Assembly: GCF_003721435.2 (NCBI RefSeq)
Contig: NZ_CP054585.1
Coordinates: 1,736,001-1,800,000, forward strand
From: Halorubrum sp. CBA1229
GTDB lineage: Archaea; Halobacteriota; Halobacteria; Halobacteriales; Haloferacaceae
Length of the DNA: 64,000 nucleotides
Direction: 5' to 3'
Of the stretch, positions 8,198 through 17,200 are shown piece by piece. Under the pieces are notes generated by a model. It did no database searches and had not been told where the DNA came from. It worked only from the letters and a program-made list of their open reading frames with translations. Each line of letters begins with the position of its first letter. Positions within the stretch are counted from its first letter, which is position 1. A program made the translations under genes and the position numbers.

Positions 8198-8872
8198 ATG
8201 CTCACCCCTGTCAACGCCGGACTCGTCGTCGCGGGGCTGCTCCTCGCGTTCGTCGGCGCCGCGGTCTCCGTCTACGCCGTCACGCTGACCGGGCTGCTCG
8301 TCGGGGGCGGCGCGGGCTACCTCGCCGCGCCGAGCCTCGCCGGACTGATCGCGGTCGACGGGCTGGTCCTGACCGCCGCAGGCGTGGCCGTCGGGGCCGC
8401 GATCGGCGGCTTCCTTGCGTACGCCGGACTCTCCTTCGCCGTCGTCGCCATCGGCGGCCTGGTCGGCGGCTTCGCCGGCCGGTTCGCCGTCGGCCCGCTG
8501 TACGCGGCCGACGCCGCCGGGATGGAGGGGACGCTGCTGCTGGTCGGCGCGACGCTCGCGGGCGTCGCCGTCGGCGCGCTGTTCGGGTTCGTGTTGAGCC
8601 GGACGACGCTCGTCGTCTCGACCGCGTTCATCGGCGCGGCGTTCGCGTCGCGGTCGATCACCCCCGCGACGCTGGACGCGGCCACCGCGCAGACGTCGGT
8701 CGAGCCGCTGCTGTTCGACGTCGCCGACCCGGCGTTCCTCGCCGTCTTCGTCCTCGGTGCGCTCTCGCAGCTGGGGCTGTTCCGGTTCGGCTACGTGACG
8801 AAGCTGGTCGGCTTCCTCCCCGGCGCGCGGCGGTGGACCGCCGACGACGACCGGGACGCGAAGGGCGCCTGA
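8198..8872 (+). CDS. Polytopic membrane protein (possible DUF4203-like)
   Basis: A 224-residue, Gly/Ala/Val-rich protein with about seven membrane segments and a short charged C-terminal tail. The arrangement recalls the DUF4203 / TM7SF3-like group, but I recognise this only loosely. A CCTTTTA element about 28 nt before the ATG at 8198 supports that start over the longer open frame, whose extension is Pro/Arg-rich. It follows the zinc-ribbon gene by 85 bp, with its own promoter. Confidence 0.7.
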   Translation: MLTPVNAGLVVAGLLLAFVGAAVSVYAVTLTGLLVGGGAGYLAAPSLAGLIAVDGLVLTAAGVAVGAAIGGFLAYAGLSFAVVAIGGLVGGFAGRFAVGPLYAADAAGMEGTLLLVGATLAGVAVGALFGFVLSRTTLVVSTAFIGAAFASRSITPATLDAATAQTSVEPLLFDVADPAFLAVFVLGALSQLGLFRFGYVTKLVGFLPGARRWTADDDRDAKGA

Positions 8873-8919
8873 GTCGGGCTCCCGGCGCTCGCCGGTCGCT
8901 CCGCCTCCCTCGTCTCCCC

Positions 8920-9780
8920 CTACTCGTCGTACTCGTAGAAGCCGCGCCCCGTCTTCTTCCCGAGGTCGCCGGCCTCCACCTTGCGCTTGACGAGGTACGC
9001 CGGCTTGTAACGGTCGCCGAGCTCGGCGTGAAGCGTCTCGCTGGCGTCTAACACGACGTCGAGCCCGATGTGGTCGGCAAGCTCTAACGGGCCCATCGGG
9101 ACGTTCGTCCCGAGCGTCATCCCGCGGTCGATGTCGGCCTTGTCGGCGACGCCCTCGTCGAAGGCGCGGACGCCCTCGTTGATCCACGGCATCAGGATCC
9201 GGTTCGTGACGAAGCCGGGCTTGTCGTCGGCCTCCCACGTCTCCTTGCCGAGCCCCTCGGCGAAGGCGTGCGCGAACTCGACGACCGCGTCCGCCGTTCG
9301 CTCCCCGACGACGACCTCGACGCCGTCCATGATCGGCACCGGGTTCATGAAGTGGAGGCCGATCACGTCGCTCGCGCGGTCCGTGGCGCTCGCGATGGTC
9401 GTGACCGACAGCGTCGAGGTGTTCGTCGCGAGGACGACATCGTCGTCGGTCACGTCGTCGAGGTCGGCGAAGATATCGCGTTTCACGGCCATCTCCTCGA
9501 CCGCCGCCTCGACGACGACGTCGGCGTCGGCGAGATCGTCGAGGTCGGTGGTGGCCGCGATCCGGTCGCGGATCGCCGCCGGCTCTTCGTCGAGCGCGTC
9601 CTTCGACGCCAGCCGGTCGAGGCTGTCCGCGACGCTGTCGAGCCCTCGTTCGACGTACTCGTCCTCGATGTCGCGCATCACGACCTCGTAGCCGGCGGTC
9701 GCGGCGACCTGCGCGATCCCGTTGCCCATCGTGCCGGCCCCGACCACGCCGACGACGTCGATGTCGGATAGCTCCCGCAT
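8920..9780 (-). CDS. hbd: 3-hydroxyacyl-CoA dehydrogenase
   Basis: A 286-residue NAD-dependent enzyme of the 3-hydroxybutyryl-CoA dehydrogenase size class. The Rossmann motif is VGVVGAGTMGNGIAQVAA (residues 9-26), GLHFMNPVPIMDGVEVV holds the catalytic His region, and KPGFVTNRILMPWINE marks the C-terminal helical domain. It oxidises 3-hydroxyacyl-CoA in beta-oxidation or the reverse step in short-chain synthesis. There is no hydratase domain, unlike the bifunctional forms. It stands alone here, divergent from the aldolase operon. Confidence 0.93.
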   Translation of the reverse strand: MRELSDIDVVGVVGAGTMGNGIAQVAATAGYEVVMRDIEDEYVERGLDSVADSLDRLASKDALDEEPAAIRDRIAATTDLDDLADADVVVEAAVEEMAVKRDIFADLDDVTDDDVVLATNTSTLSVTTIASATDRASDVIGLHFMNPVPIMDGVEVVVGERTADAVVEFAHAFAEGLGKETWEADDKPGFVTNRILMPWINEGVRAFDEGVADKADIDRGMTLGTNVPMGPLELADHIGLDVVLDASETLHAELGDRYKPAYLVKRKVEAGDLGKKTGRGFYEYDE

Positions 9781-9873
9781 GGGGGTCGCTGCCGCGCCGC
9801 GGATGGTAAGTATTGCGGCTTCGCGGTTGAGGGCGACAGGCCGGGCGGGCGTTCGTTACGACTGATTGATAAT

Positions 9874-9993
9874 TAACTACTTGAGTAGTAATATTATGGC
9901 ATCCCGGATCCGTCACGAATGGCGGCGAACCGCGCGGACACCGCTGATTCCGTTTCTTTACGTCCGCCGGATCGACCATAGTGTTTTTTATCG
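9874..9993. promoter_or_regulatory. Intergenic control region between hbd and the aldolase gene
   Basis: An AT-rich block contains the near-palindrome TAACTACT-TG-AGTAGTAA (about 9874-9891). A TATA-like TTTTTTATC (9984-9992) lies about 27 nt before the aldolase ATG, so that operon is probably leaderless. The palindrome is about 95-125 nt from either start codon and could serve either gene. I looked for the TACT-N7/8-GAGTA element known for haloarchaeal TrmB and did not find that spacing. Confidence 0.4.
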
Positions 9994-10014
9994 ATGTAAC
10001 GGGAGTACGAACTG

Positions 10015-10818
10015 ATGCTTCCTCACGCCGCCGACGACATCGAGCGCGACGGCAAATCGCTGATCTTAGCGTACGACCACGGGATCGAGCACGGTCCCGT
10101 CGACTTCGAACCGAACCCCGACACGGCGGACCCCGAGCGGATCTTCGAGCTCGGCACCCACGAGGCGGTCACCGCGCTGGCCGTCCAGAAGGGGCTCGCC
10201 GAGGCGTACTACCCCGACTACGAGGACGAGGTGAACCTCCTGTTGAAGCTCAACGGGACCTCGAACCTCTGGATGGGCGAACCGGACAGCGCGGTCAACT
10301 GCACGGCGGAATACGCCGCCGGACTCGGCGCCGACGCGATCGGGTTCACCGTCTACGGCGGCTCGAACCACGAGATCGAGATGGCCGAGGAGTTCCGGGA
10401 GGCACAGGAGGGCGCCCGCGAGCACGACATGGGCGTCGTCATGTGGTCGTACCCCCGCGGACAGGGGCTCCGCAACGACGGGAGCCCGGATGTCATCTCG
10501 TACGGCGCGCGGCTCGGCTTGGAGCTCGGCGCCGACGTGGTGAAGGTGAAGTACCCCGGCTCCGCCGAGGCGATGGGCCACGCCGTCGAGATGGCCGGCC
10601 CCGCCGACGTCGTGATGTCCGGCGGGACGATGCGCGACGACAAGGAGTTCCTCCGGAACGTCTCGAACGCCATCGACGCGGGCGCCACCGGCATCGCCGT
10701 CGGCCGAAACGTCTTCCAGCGCGATAACCCCGAGCGCATCCTCGACGCGCTCGAGGCCGTGATCTTCCAGGAGGTCGATCCGGCCGAGGCGCTGACCATC
10801 GCCGAGAGCGACGACTGA
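10015..10818 (+). CDS. fba: Fructose-bisphosphate aldolase, archaeal class I
   Basis: A 267-residue TIM-barrel aldolase of the archaeal class I (FbaB/DeoC-like) group. AYDHGIEHGP (residues 19-28) holds the phosphate/substrate loop Asp, VVKVKYPG carries the likely Schiff-base lysine (K177), and VMSGGT and GIAVGRNVFQ bind the phosphate at the barrel end. It splits or forms fructose-1,6-bisphosphate. The stop codon overlaps the ATG of the fructose-1,6-bisphosphatase gene by one base, so the pair probably works together in gluconeogenesis. A related aldolase of shikimate-precursor synthesis has similar sequence; the fbp neighbour favours the sugar role. Confidence 0.88.
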   Translation: MLPHAADDIERDGKSLILAYDHGIEHGPVDFEPNPDTADPERIFELGTHEAVTALAVQKGLAEAYYPDYEDEVNLLLKLNGTSNLWMGEPDSAVNCTAEYAAGLGADAIGFTVYGGSNHEIEMAEEFREAQEGAREHDMGVVMWSYPRGQGLRNDGSPDVISYGARLGLELGADVVKVKYPGSAEAMGHAVEMAGPADVVMSGGTMRDDKEFLRNVSNAIDAGATGIAVGRNVFQRDNPERILDALEAVIFQEVDPAEALTIAESDD

Positions 10819-11726
10819 TGACCGATCCCGACGCCGACGTCGGCGACCCCGCCGACGCGGACTCGGTCGTCGAGGCGGTGTTCGACGCGGTCGCCGCGAC
10901 GGCCCCCGAGATCCGCGCCGCGCTCCCCGGGCGCCGCGTCGAGAGCGGGACGGACAACCCCTCCGGGGAGAGCGTCCTGGCCGGCGACCTGTACGCGGAC
11001 GAGCTGCTCGGCGAGGCGATCACCGCGATCGACGGCGTCGGCTCGTTCGTCAGCGAGGAGCGCGAGGCCGCCGTCGACGCCGGCGGCGCGGTCGGCGAGG
11101 GGGCCTACGCGGTCGCAATCGACCCCCTCGACGGCTCCTCGAACCTCCGGTCGAACAACGCGATGGGCACCGTGGTCGGCGTCTACGACGCCCCGCTGCC
11201 CGCCACCGGCCGCGACCTCGTCGCGGCCGGGTACGTGCTGTACGGCCCGATCACGACGATGGTCGTCGCCGACGAGTCGGGCGTCCGCGAGGAGGTCGTC
11301 ACGAGCGACGACGGCGGGGTCGACCGGTCGACCGTCGAGGACGACCTGCGGCTCCCCGACGACCCCCTCGTCTACGGCTTCGGCGGGCGCGTCCCCGACT
11401 GGCCGGACGACTTCACCGACTACGCCCGCGAGATCGAGGACGAGCTGAAGCTCCGGTACGGCGGCGCCATGGTCGGCGACGTGAACCAGGTGCTCACCTA
11501 CGGCGGGATCTTCGCGTACCCCGCCCTCGTCGACGCGCCCGAGGGGAAGCTCCGGCTCTCCTTCGAGGCGAACCCGATCGCGTACATCATCGAAGCGGCC
11601 GGCGGGGCCGCCACCGACGGGGAGATCGACATCCTCGACGTCGAGCCCGAGGGCGTCCACGACCGCGTCCCGCTGTACGTCGGCAACGAGGAGCTGGTCG
11701 AGCGGCTGCAGGCGGCGCTGGACTGA
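10818..11726 (+). CDS. fbp: Fructose-1,6-bisphosphatase, class I
   Basis: A 302-residue metal-dependent phosphatase of the FBPase/inositol monophosphatase superfamily. IDPLDGSSNL (D102, D105 and the Ser residues) is the metal and phosphate site, and VSEE near residue 79 supplies another acidic ligand. GGIFAYPAL and FEANPIAYIIEAAGG are class I FBPase signatures. It removes the C1 phosphate in gluconeogenesis. The N-terminus is acidic and about 15 residues longer than needed. Translation is probably coupled to the aldolase through the TGATG overlap. Confidence 0.94.
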   Translation: MTDPDADVGDPADADSVVEAVFDAVAATAPEIRAALPGRRVESGTDNPSGESVLAGDLYADELLGEAITAIDGVGSFVSEEREAAVDAGGAVGEGAYAVAIDPLDGSSNLRSNNAMGTVVGVYDAPLPATGRDLVAAGYVLYGPITTMVVADESGVREEVVTSDDGGVDRSTVEDDLRLPDDPLVYGFGGRVPDWPDDFTDYAREIEDELKLRYGGAMVGDVNQVLTYGGIFAYPALVDAPEGKLRLSFEANPIAYIIEAAGGAATDGEIDILDVEPEGVHDRVPLYVGNEELVERLQAALD

Positions 11727-11829
11727 GCGGCGCGGTTCGCCCTTTTAACTACTGTTTAAACACCGACCCGCGGGACGCCGGCAAACCCGCATGGAAAACT
11801 GTTTAGGATCTACCGCAAATCTTGCGTCC

Positions 11830-13647
11830 ATGAAAGTCCACGTCGGCGCGGCGGCGACGCCGGAGGAGGCCGAGGCGATCGCGAAGTCGCTCGCCGAACA
11901 CCTCGGCGTCGACGTCGACGTCCACGTCGGCGAGGCCGCGGAGCCCGCCGCGAGCGCCGAGCCGCCCGAGACGGCGTACCCCCTCGACGACGACCTCGGC
12001 CCCACCGACCGCGAGCGCGACCTCCGGGCCGAGATCGACGACATCCTGGAGGGCGGCCCCGAGAAGTACCGCGAGCGGCTCCCCGAGCAGGGGAAGCTGT
12101 TCGTCCGCGACCGGCTCGACCTCTGGTTCGGCGGCGAGGGCGGGACGCGCGGCGCGGGCGACGCGAGCGCGACCGACGGCGACCCGGCGGGCCTCCGCTT
12201 CGAGGACGGGAAGTTCGCCGCGTTCGACGACTGGCACCCGAACGCGCCGAACCGCGACGCCGACGACGAGGGGGACGGGTCCGACTCCGGCGACCGCCTC
12301 CCCGGCGACGGCCTGCTCACCGGCGCCGCGGAGTTCGAGGGGCGCGACGTCCACTTCATGGCCAACGACTTCACGGTGAAGGCGGGGTCGATGGCCGCGA
12401 AGGGCGTCGAGAAGTTCCTTCGGATGCAGCAGCGCGCCCTGAAGACGGGCAAGCCCGTGCTCTACCTGATGGACTCTTCGGGCGGGCGGATCGACCAGCA
12501 GAGCGGCTTCTTCGCCAACCGCGAGGGGATCGGGAAGTACTACTACAACCACTCGATGCTGTCGGGCGCGGTGCCGCAGATCTGCGTGCTGTACGGCCCC
12601 TGTATCGCCGGCGCGGCGTACACGCCCGTCTTCGCCGACTTCACGGTGATGGTCGAGGGGATGTCCGCGATGGCGATCGCCTCGCCGCGGATGGTGAAGA
12701 TGGTCACCGGCGAGGAGATCGAGATGGCGGATCTCGGCGGCCCGCGCGTCCACGCCGAGGAGTCCGGCTCGGCGGACCTCGTCGCCCGCGACGAGGAGCA
12801 CGCCCGCGAGCTCGTCGCCGACCTCATCGGCTACCTCCCCGATCGGGCCGGAGAGAAACCCCCGCAACGGGAGACGAAACCCCCCAAATACTCGCCCGAG
12901 GGGATCGACGAGCTGATCCCCGAGTCGCCGAACCGCCCGTACGACGTCCGCGACCTGCTCGACCGGGTCGCCGACGCGGAGTCCGTCTTCGAGCTGAAGG
13001 AGGGGTACGGCCCGGAGATCGTCACGGCGTTCTGCCGGATCGACGGGCGCCCCGTCGGCGTCGTCGCCAACCAGCCGACGGAGCGGTCGGGCGCCATCTT
13101 CCCGGACGCCGCGGAGAAGGCCGCGGAGTTCATCTGGACCTGCGACGCCTACGAGGTCCCCCTGCTGTACCTCTGTGACACGCCGGGGTTCATGGCCGGG
13201 TCGCAGGTCGAGCAGGACGCGATCTTAGAGAAGGGGAAGAAGATGATCTACGCCACCTCCTCCGCGACGGTCCCCAAACAGACCGTCGTCACTCGGAAGG
13301 CGTACGGCGCGGGGATCTACGCGATGGGCGGGCCCGCCTACGACCCGGAGAGCGTCATCGGCCTCCCCTCGGGCGAGATCGGTATCATGGGTCCCGAGGC
13401 CGCGATCAACGCCGTCTACGCCCGGAAGCTCGCCGAGATCGACGATCCCGAGGAGCGTGCCGAGACCGAGGCGCGGCTCCGCGAGGAGTACCGCGAGGAC
13501 ATCGACATCCACCGGATGGCGAGCGAGGTCGTCATCGACGAGATCGTGGCTCCCTCGACCCTCCGCGAGGAGCTCGCGGCGCGGTTCGCGTTCTACGAGG
13601 ACGTGGAGAAGGACCTGCCGGACAAGAAACACGGAACGGTTCTCTGA
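11830..13647 (+). CDS. Acyl-CoA carboxylase carboxyltransferase subunit (PccB-like)
   Basis: A 605-residue biotin-dependent carboxyltransferase with two crotonase-like halves. GCIAGAAYTP-type and SGGRIDQQ motifs sit in the first half; FLWTCDAYEVPLLYLCDTPGFMAG-like sequence and MGGPAYDPESVIGLPSGEIGIMGPEAAINAVYA fall in the second. It moves CO2 from carboxybiotin to acetyl- or propionyl-CoA. About 90 acidic residues at the N-terminus are extra to bacterial PccB (about 515). ATG 11830 is preferred to the in-frame ATG at 11791, because an AT-rich CTGTTTAGG lies about 28 nt upstream of it. Biotin carboxylase is not encoded nearby, so the complex is assembled from a distant gene. Confidence 0.88.
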   Translation: MKVHVGAAATPEEAEAIAKSLAEHLGVDVDVHVGEAAEPAASAEPPETAYPLDDDLGPTDRERDLRAEIDDILEGGPEKYRERLPEQGKLFVRDRLDLWFGGEGGTRGAGDASATDGDPAGLRFEDGKFAAFDDWHPNAPNRDADDEGDGSDSGDRLPGDGLLTGAAEFEGRDVHFMANDFTVKAGSMAAKGVEKFLRMQQRALKTGKPVLYLMDSSGGRIDQQSGFFANREGIGKYYYNHSMLSGAVPQICVLYGPCIAGAAYTPVFADFTVMVEGMSAMAIASPRMVKMVTGEEIEMADLGGPRVHAEESGSADLVARDEEHARELVADLIGYLPDRAGEKPPQRETKPPKYSPEGIDELIPESPNRPYDVRDLLDRVADAESVFELKEGYGPEIVTAFCRIDGRPVGVVANQPTERSGAIFPDAAEKAAEFIWTCDAYEVPLLYLCDTPGFMAGSQVEQDAILEKGKKMIYATSSATVPKQTVVTRKAYGAGIYAMGGPAYDPESVIGLPSGEIGIMGPEAAINAVYARKLAEIDDPEERAETEARLREEYREDIDIHRMASEVVIDEIVAPSTLREELAARFAFYEDVEKDLPDKKHGTVL

Positions 13648-13686
13648 GCGGAGCGCACGAAGCGCCGACGCGCCGGCGGTCTGCCC

Positions 13687-14235
13687 TTATAAAGCCGCGA
13701 CCCACTCGGCGCCGAGGAGCTCGGTCGCGCTCCCGACGCCGAGCGCCACTCCGATCCCGACCGCCAGCAGCGCGCCGACGTACGCGGCGGATCCGACCAG
13801 CGACGCGGCGGCGAACCGCGGGGCGGAGACGGACGAGGCGTTCGCGGTCGGGACGGCGAGCCACCCGCGCGTCCCGGGGACCGCGTTCGAGGCCGCCACC
13901 GCGGGGAGCCCCCATCGGTCGAACCAGCGGCCCGCGCCGTCGAGCTGCCTCTCGCCGACCGGGACGAGGGGGAGCGACGTGGGGTCCACGTCGAACCGCC
14001 GGACGGCCGCGAAGACGACCGACTGGCCGACGGTCGCGCCGATCACCGCCGCGGCGAACACCGGCAGGACCGCGACCGCCTCGACGCCGACTGCGACCAC
14101 CGCGGCGACGAACAGCGTCCGCGCCGGCAGCACTTTCCCGACGAGGGCGCCCTCGAGCGCGAACACGGCGAAGACCGCGACGGCCCCGTAGCCCTCGACG
14201 AGGGCGAGCGCGGTCGCGGCGTGGGCGCTGAACAC
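13687..14235 (-). CDS. DedA/VTT-family membrane protein
   Basis: A 182-residue protein with about five hydrophobic segments. WFDRWGLPAVAASNAVPGTRGWLAVPTA (residues about 106-133) matches the re-entrant loop of DedA/SNARE-associated VTT proteins, with the conserved Arg after the G-x-R motif region. Members are proposed lipid flippases or scramblases and support envelope homeostasis. It is convergent with the carboxylase gene, leaving only 39 bp between stops. The last sense codon is the rare leucine codon TTA, followed by TAA. Confidence 0.75.
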   Translation of the reverse strand: MFSAHAATALALVEGYGAVAVFAVFALEGALVGKVLPARTLFVAAVVAVGVEAVAVLPVFAAAVIGATVGQSVVFAAVRRFDVDPTSLPLVPVGERQLDGAGRWFDRWGLPAVAASNAVPGTRGWLAVPTANASSVSAPRFAAASLVGSAAYVGALLAVGIGVALGVGSATELLGAEWVAAL

Positions 14236-14395
14236 GCCTCACGTCGGTCGGGCACACGTAAAGCTCTTACACCGTGAGCGATGCTCTCAGCGGTCACACC
14301 GGTGTTTAATCGCCTCATCTGACACCTCCTCACTCCCCGATGCCCCCGAGAGCTCAGGGGTGGGTATTTATCAGTCGCGTTCGTACGTGTCACCC

Positions 14396-14923
14396 GTGAT
14401 AGACGTCGGCCGCAAGGCGCCGGACTTCATCGCCCCCGCGGTCACCGGCGGGACGGCCGCGGAGCTGGAGCTGTTCCGGCTCGTCGACGGCCACGCGGCG
14501 GTCGCGCTCTGTTTCGCTCCCGCGAACTTCGTCCCGACCTGCACGGCCGAGTTCGCCGCGGTGCGGGACGCGGGCTGGCACGAGCGCGACGACCTCGCCG
14601 TCGCCGCGCTCACCGGCGACTCGCTGTACTCGGGGTTCGCGTACGCCGATCGGTTCGACCTCCCCTTCCCCGTCGTCTCCGACTTCCACGGCGGGGTCGC
14701 CGACTCGTACGACCTGGTCGCGGAGTCGTGGGAGGGGCACTCTCGGATTCCGCGCCGCGCGACGGTCGTGATCGCCGGGGACTGGACCGTTCGGTTCGCC
14801 GAGGCGACGACGGACGCGCTCGACCGCCCGGCCCCCTCGCCCGTCCAGAACGCCACCGCGGAGCTCCGCGACCTCGGGGTCGACGTCGACCGGCCGCGGG
14901 TGAACTACGACGGCCCGTGGTGA
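14396..14923 (+). CDS. Peroxiredoxin-like redoxin
   Basis: A 175-residue AhpC/TSA-type thioredoxin-fold protein. GRKAPDFIAPAVTGG is the usual N-terminal strand, and APANFVPTCTAEF places the peroxidatic Cys at 49. The Thr normally four residues after the Pro of PxxxTxxC is replaced by Val, so activity may differ. No clear resolving Cys is visible, suggesting a 1-Cys type or use of an outside thiol. GTG 14396 is chosen because GGGTATTTATC lies about 28 nt upstream (leaderless). Likely role: removing peroxides in the cytoplasm. Confidence 0.82.
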   Translation: MIDVGRKAPDFIAPAVTGGTAAELELFRLVDGHAAVALCFAPANFVPTCTAEFAAVRDAGWHERDDLAVAALTGDSLYSGFAYADRFDLPFPVVSDFHGGVADSYDLVAESWEGHSRIPRRATVVIAGDWTVRFAEATTDALDRPAPSPVQNATAELRDLGVDVDRPRVNYDGPW

Positions 14924-15038
14924 CTTCCGCGCCCGCGTCGCAGGCCACCGATGCCGACCGCGCCCGCGTCGCCGGCCACCGGCGCCGACCGATCGCCGTC
15001 GCCGGGGTTATTTCACGCCCCCGCGCCGACTCCCCGGT

Positions 15039-16139
15039 ATGGAAGGCGACTTCGCGGAGTACCTCGACGAGTTCACGCGCCGAGACTGGGAGACGCTCGA
15101 CCCGGAGGCCGTCACGGACCCGGTCCGGATCGCGGTCGTGGGCCTCGGCTGGTTCGCCCGGGACTGGGCGCTGCCCGGGATCGCGCGGTCGGCGTACACC
15201 GAGGCGACCGTCGTCACCGACGTCGACGCCGAGGCGGTCGAGGCGGTCGCCGCCGAGCGCGACGTGACCGGTGTCACCCCGGAGGCGCTCCGCTCGGGCG
15301 CGGTCGCCGACGCGTACGACGCGGTGTACGTCGCGACGCCGAACGCGACCCACCTGGAGTACGTCCGGGCCGCCGCGGAGCAGGGCAAGGCGGTCCTCTG
15401 CGAGAAGCCGCTGGAGGCGACGCTGGACCGCGCCCGCCGGCTCGTGGCCGCCTGTCGCGACGCCGACGTCCCCCTGATGGTCGGCTACCGGATGCAGACC
15501 GACCCCGCCGTCCGGCGGCTCCGCGAGCTCCTCGACGCGGGCGTCGCCGGCGACGTGGTCGGCGTCCACGCGGCGATGTCGCAGACGATGCTCGGCGAGC
15601 TCGACGGCGACGCGGACCAGTGGCGGCTCGACTCGGAGCTGTCCGGCGGCTGCGCGCTCATGGACCTCGGCGTCTACCCGCTCAACACGACTCGGTTCGT
15701 GCTCGGTGAAGACCCGGTCCGCGTCTCCGGGCGGACCCACACGCGCCACGAGGCGTTCGCCGACGTCGACGAGGACGCCACGTTCCGGCTGGAGTTCCCG
15801 GGCGGCGTCGACGCGCTGTGTTCGGTGAGTCAGAACGCCCAGCACGCGAGCCGGCTGGAGGTCACCGGCACGGAGGCCAGACTAATCTTAGACCCGGCCT
15901 TCTACGAGCGAGAGGACCGCGGGTTCGCCGTCGTTCGAGACGGGACCCGCGTCGACGTCGACTTCGACCAGGTCCACCAGATCGAAGAGGAGTTCGCGTA
16001 CTTCGGCCACCAGCTGCTGGCGGACGAGCCGTTCCACCCGGACGGCGAACACGCCCTCGCGGACGCCCGCGCCCTCGACGGGATTTACGAGTCGGCCGAG
16101 ACCGGCCGGCCGGTGACGCTCGACGGGGACGCGGCGTGA
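15039..16139 (+). CDS. Gfo/Idh/MocA oxidoreductase, xylose dehydrogenase-like
   Basis: A 366-residue NAD(P)-dependent sugar dehydrogenase. The Rossmann motif is VVGLGWFARDWALPGI (about residues 33-48), CEKPLEAT is the conserved Lys-Pro turn (K of EKP), and DQWRLDSELSGGCALMDLGVYPLNT lines the substrate pocket. This pattern, with an RRDW-type N-terminus, recalls the haloarchaeal D-xylose 1-dehydrogenase group (Gfo6/XacA), but other aldose substrates are possible. Other xac pathway genes are not adjacent. It ends 33 bp from the convergent aldo/keto reductase gene. Confidence 0.82.
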   Translation: MEGDFAEYLDEFTRRDWETLDPEAVTDPVRIAVVGLGWFARDWALPGIARSAYTEATVVTDVDAEAVEAVAAERDVTGVTPEALRSGAVADAYDAVYVATPNATHLEYVRAAAEQGKAVLCEKPLEATLDRARRLVAACRDADVPLMVGYRMQTDPAVRRLRELLDAGVAGDVVGVHAAMSQTMLGELDGDADQWRLDSELSGGCALMDLGVYPLNTTRFVLGEDPVRVSGRTHTRHEAFADVDEDATFRLEFPGGVDALCSVSQNAQHASRLEVTGTEARLILDPAFYEREDRGFAVVRDGTRVDVDFDQVHQIEEEFAYFGHQLLADEPFHPDGEHALADARALDGIYESAETGRPVTLDGDAA

Positions 16140-16172
16140 GGTCGGGGCGCGTCGGTCGGTGACCGCGGCCCG

Positions 16173-17009
16173 CTACTGCTCGATCCCGTACACGTCGCTC
16201 GTCCAGTCGCGGGCCGGGGTGTCGTACACCGGCTCGTCGCGGTCGCGCTCGTCGAGCCGCCGCCGGTCGGCGTCGTCGAGCTCCCAGTCGAGGTCGGCGT
16301 TCGCCCGGACGTGGGCCGGCGTCGACGACCGCGGCAGCGGCACCACGCCGCGGTCGACCGCCCACCGTAGCACGACCTGTGCGGGACTCCTGTCGTACTC
16401 CTCGGCGAGCTCGGCGACGACCTCGTCGCCGAACACGTCCGTCCGCGCGAGCGGCGCCGCCGCCTCGATCACGGTGTCGGACTCGCGGCAGTAGTCGACG
16501 AGGTCGGGCCGCTGGAAGTACGGGTGGAACTCGATCTGGTTGACCGCGATCGGCACGTCCGAGACGTGGTGCGCGCAGCTGAGCTGATAGGCGCTGAAGT
16601 TCGAGACGCCGACGTCGCGGACGAGGCCCCGGTCGCGGAGCTCCGCCATCGCCCGGAGCGTCTCGCGCAGCGAGATGGCCGGGTTGGGCCAGTGGACGAG
16701 GTATAAATCGAGGTAGTCGGTGCCGAGCCGGTCGAGCGACGCCTCGCACGACTCGATCACCGACTCGTAGTTGAGGTTCTTCGCGAGCACCTTCGAGGTG
16801 AGGAAGGCGTCGTCGCGGTCGTACTCGGCGAGGACGTCGCCGATGACCGCTTCGTTGTGGTACCCCTCGGCGGTGTCGATGTGCGCGTAGCCCGCGTCGA
16901 GCGCCGCGCGGACGCTCTCGGCCGTCTGGTCGTCGTCGAGGTCGTACGTGCCCAGTCCGAGCCCCGGTAGCTCGGCGCCGCTCGGGAGCGTCTTCGTTGG
17001 TACGGTCAC
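16173..17009 (-). CDS. Aldo/keto reductase
   Basis: A 278-residue TIM-barrel NADPH oxidoreductase of the short prokaryotic AKR type (2,5-diketogluconate reductase-like). The catalytic tetrad is visible: D45, Y50, K73 and H106. VSNFSAYQL and AVNQIEFHPYFQ are family signatures, and VPLPRSSTPAHVRAN binds the cofactor phosphate. It reduces an aldehyde or ketone; substrate unknown. It is convergent with the sugar dehydrogenase gene. Confidence 0.92.
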   Translation of the reverse strand: MTVPTKTLPSGAELPGLGLGTYDLDDDQTAESVRAALDAGYAHIDTAEGYHNEAVIGDVLAEYDRDDAFLTSKVLAKNLNYESVIESCEASLDRLGTDYLDLYLVHWPNPAISLRETLRAMAELRDRGLVRDVGVSNFSAYQLSCAHHVSDVPIAVNQIEFHPYFQRPDLVDYCRESDTVIEAAAPLARTDVFGDEVVAELAEEYDRSPAQVVLRWAVDRGVVPLPRSSTPAHVRANADLDWELDDADRRRLDERDRDEPVYDTPARDWTSDVYGIEQ

Positions 17010-17200
17010 ACGCCACGGGTTCGGCGGATCGCCGATTGAAACTACCGGTCCGGGAACGGCTCCGTTGAAATCCTCGGAAAGAGACCTCGCGACACGGCTG
17101 CCGCCAAGACGGACACAGCGGCGAGCGATAGCGAGAGTGGGTGTCGCGGCCGTCGACGAGGATACGATATTTGAAATCCATGAGCGACGGCGACGATCGC

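Noticed and set aside
9781-10014. TrmB operator (TACT-N7/8-GAGTA) upstream of the aldolase gene
   Set aside because: TACT and GAGTA overlap in TACTTGAGTA rather than being 7-8 bp apart, and no other match was found there or upstream of gap.
11791-11829. Longer start of the carboxyltransferase at ATG 11791
   Set aside because: The AT-rich core promoter lies inside this stretch, at the right distance for the ATG at 11830.
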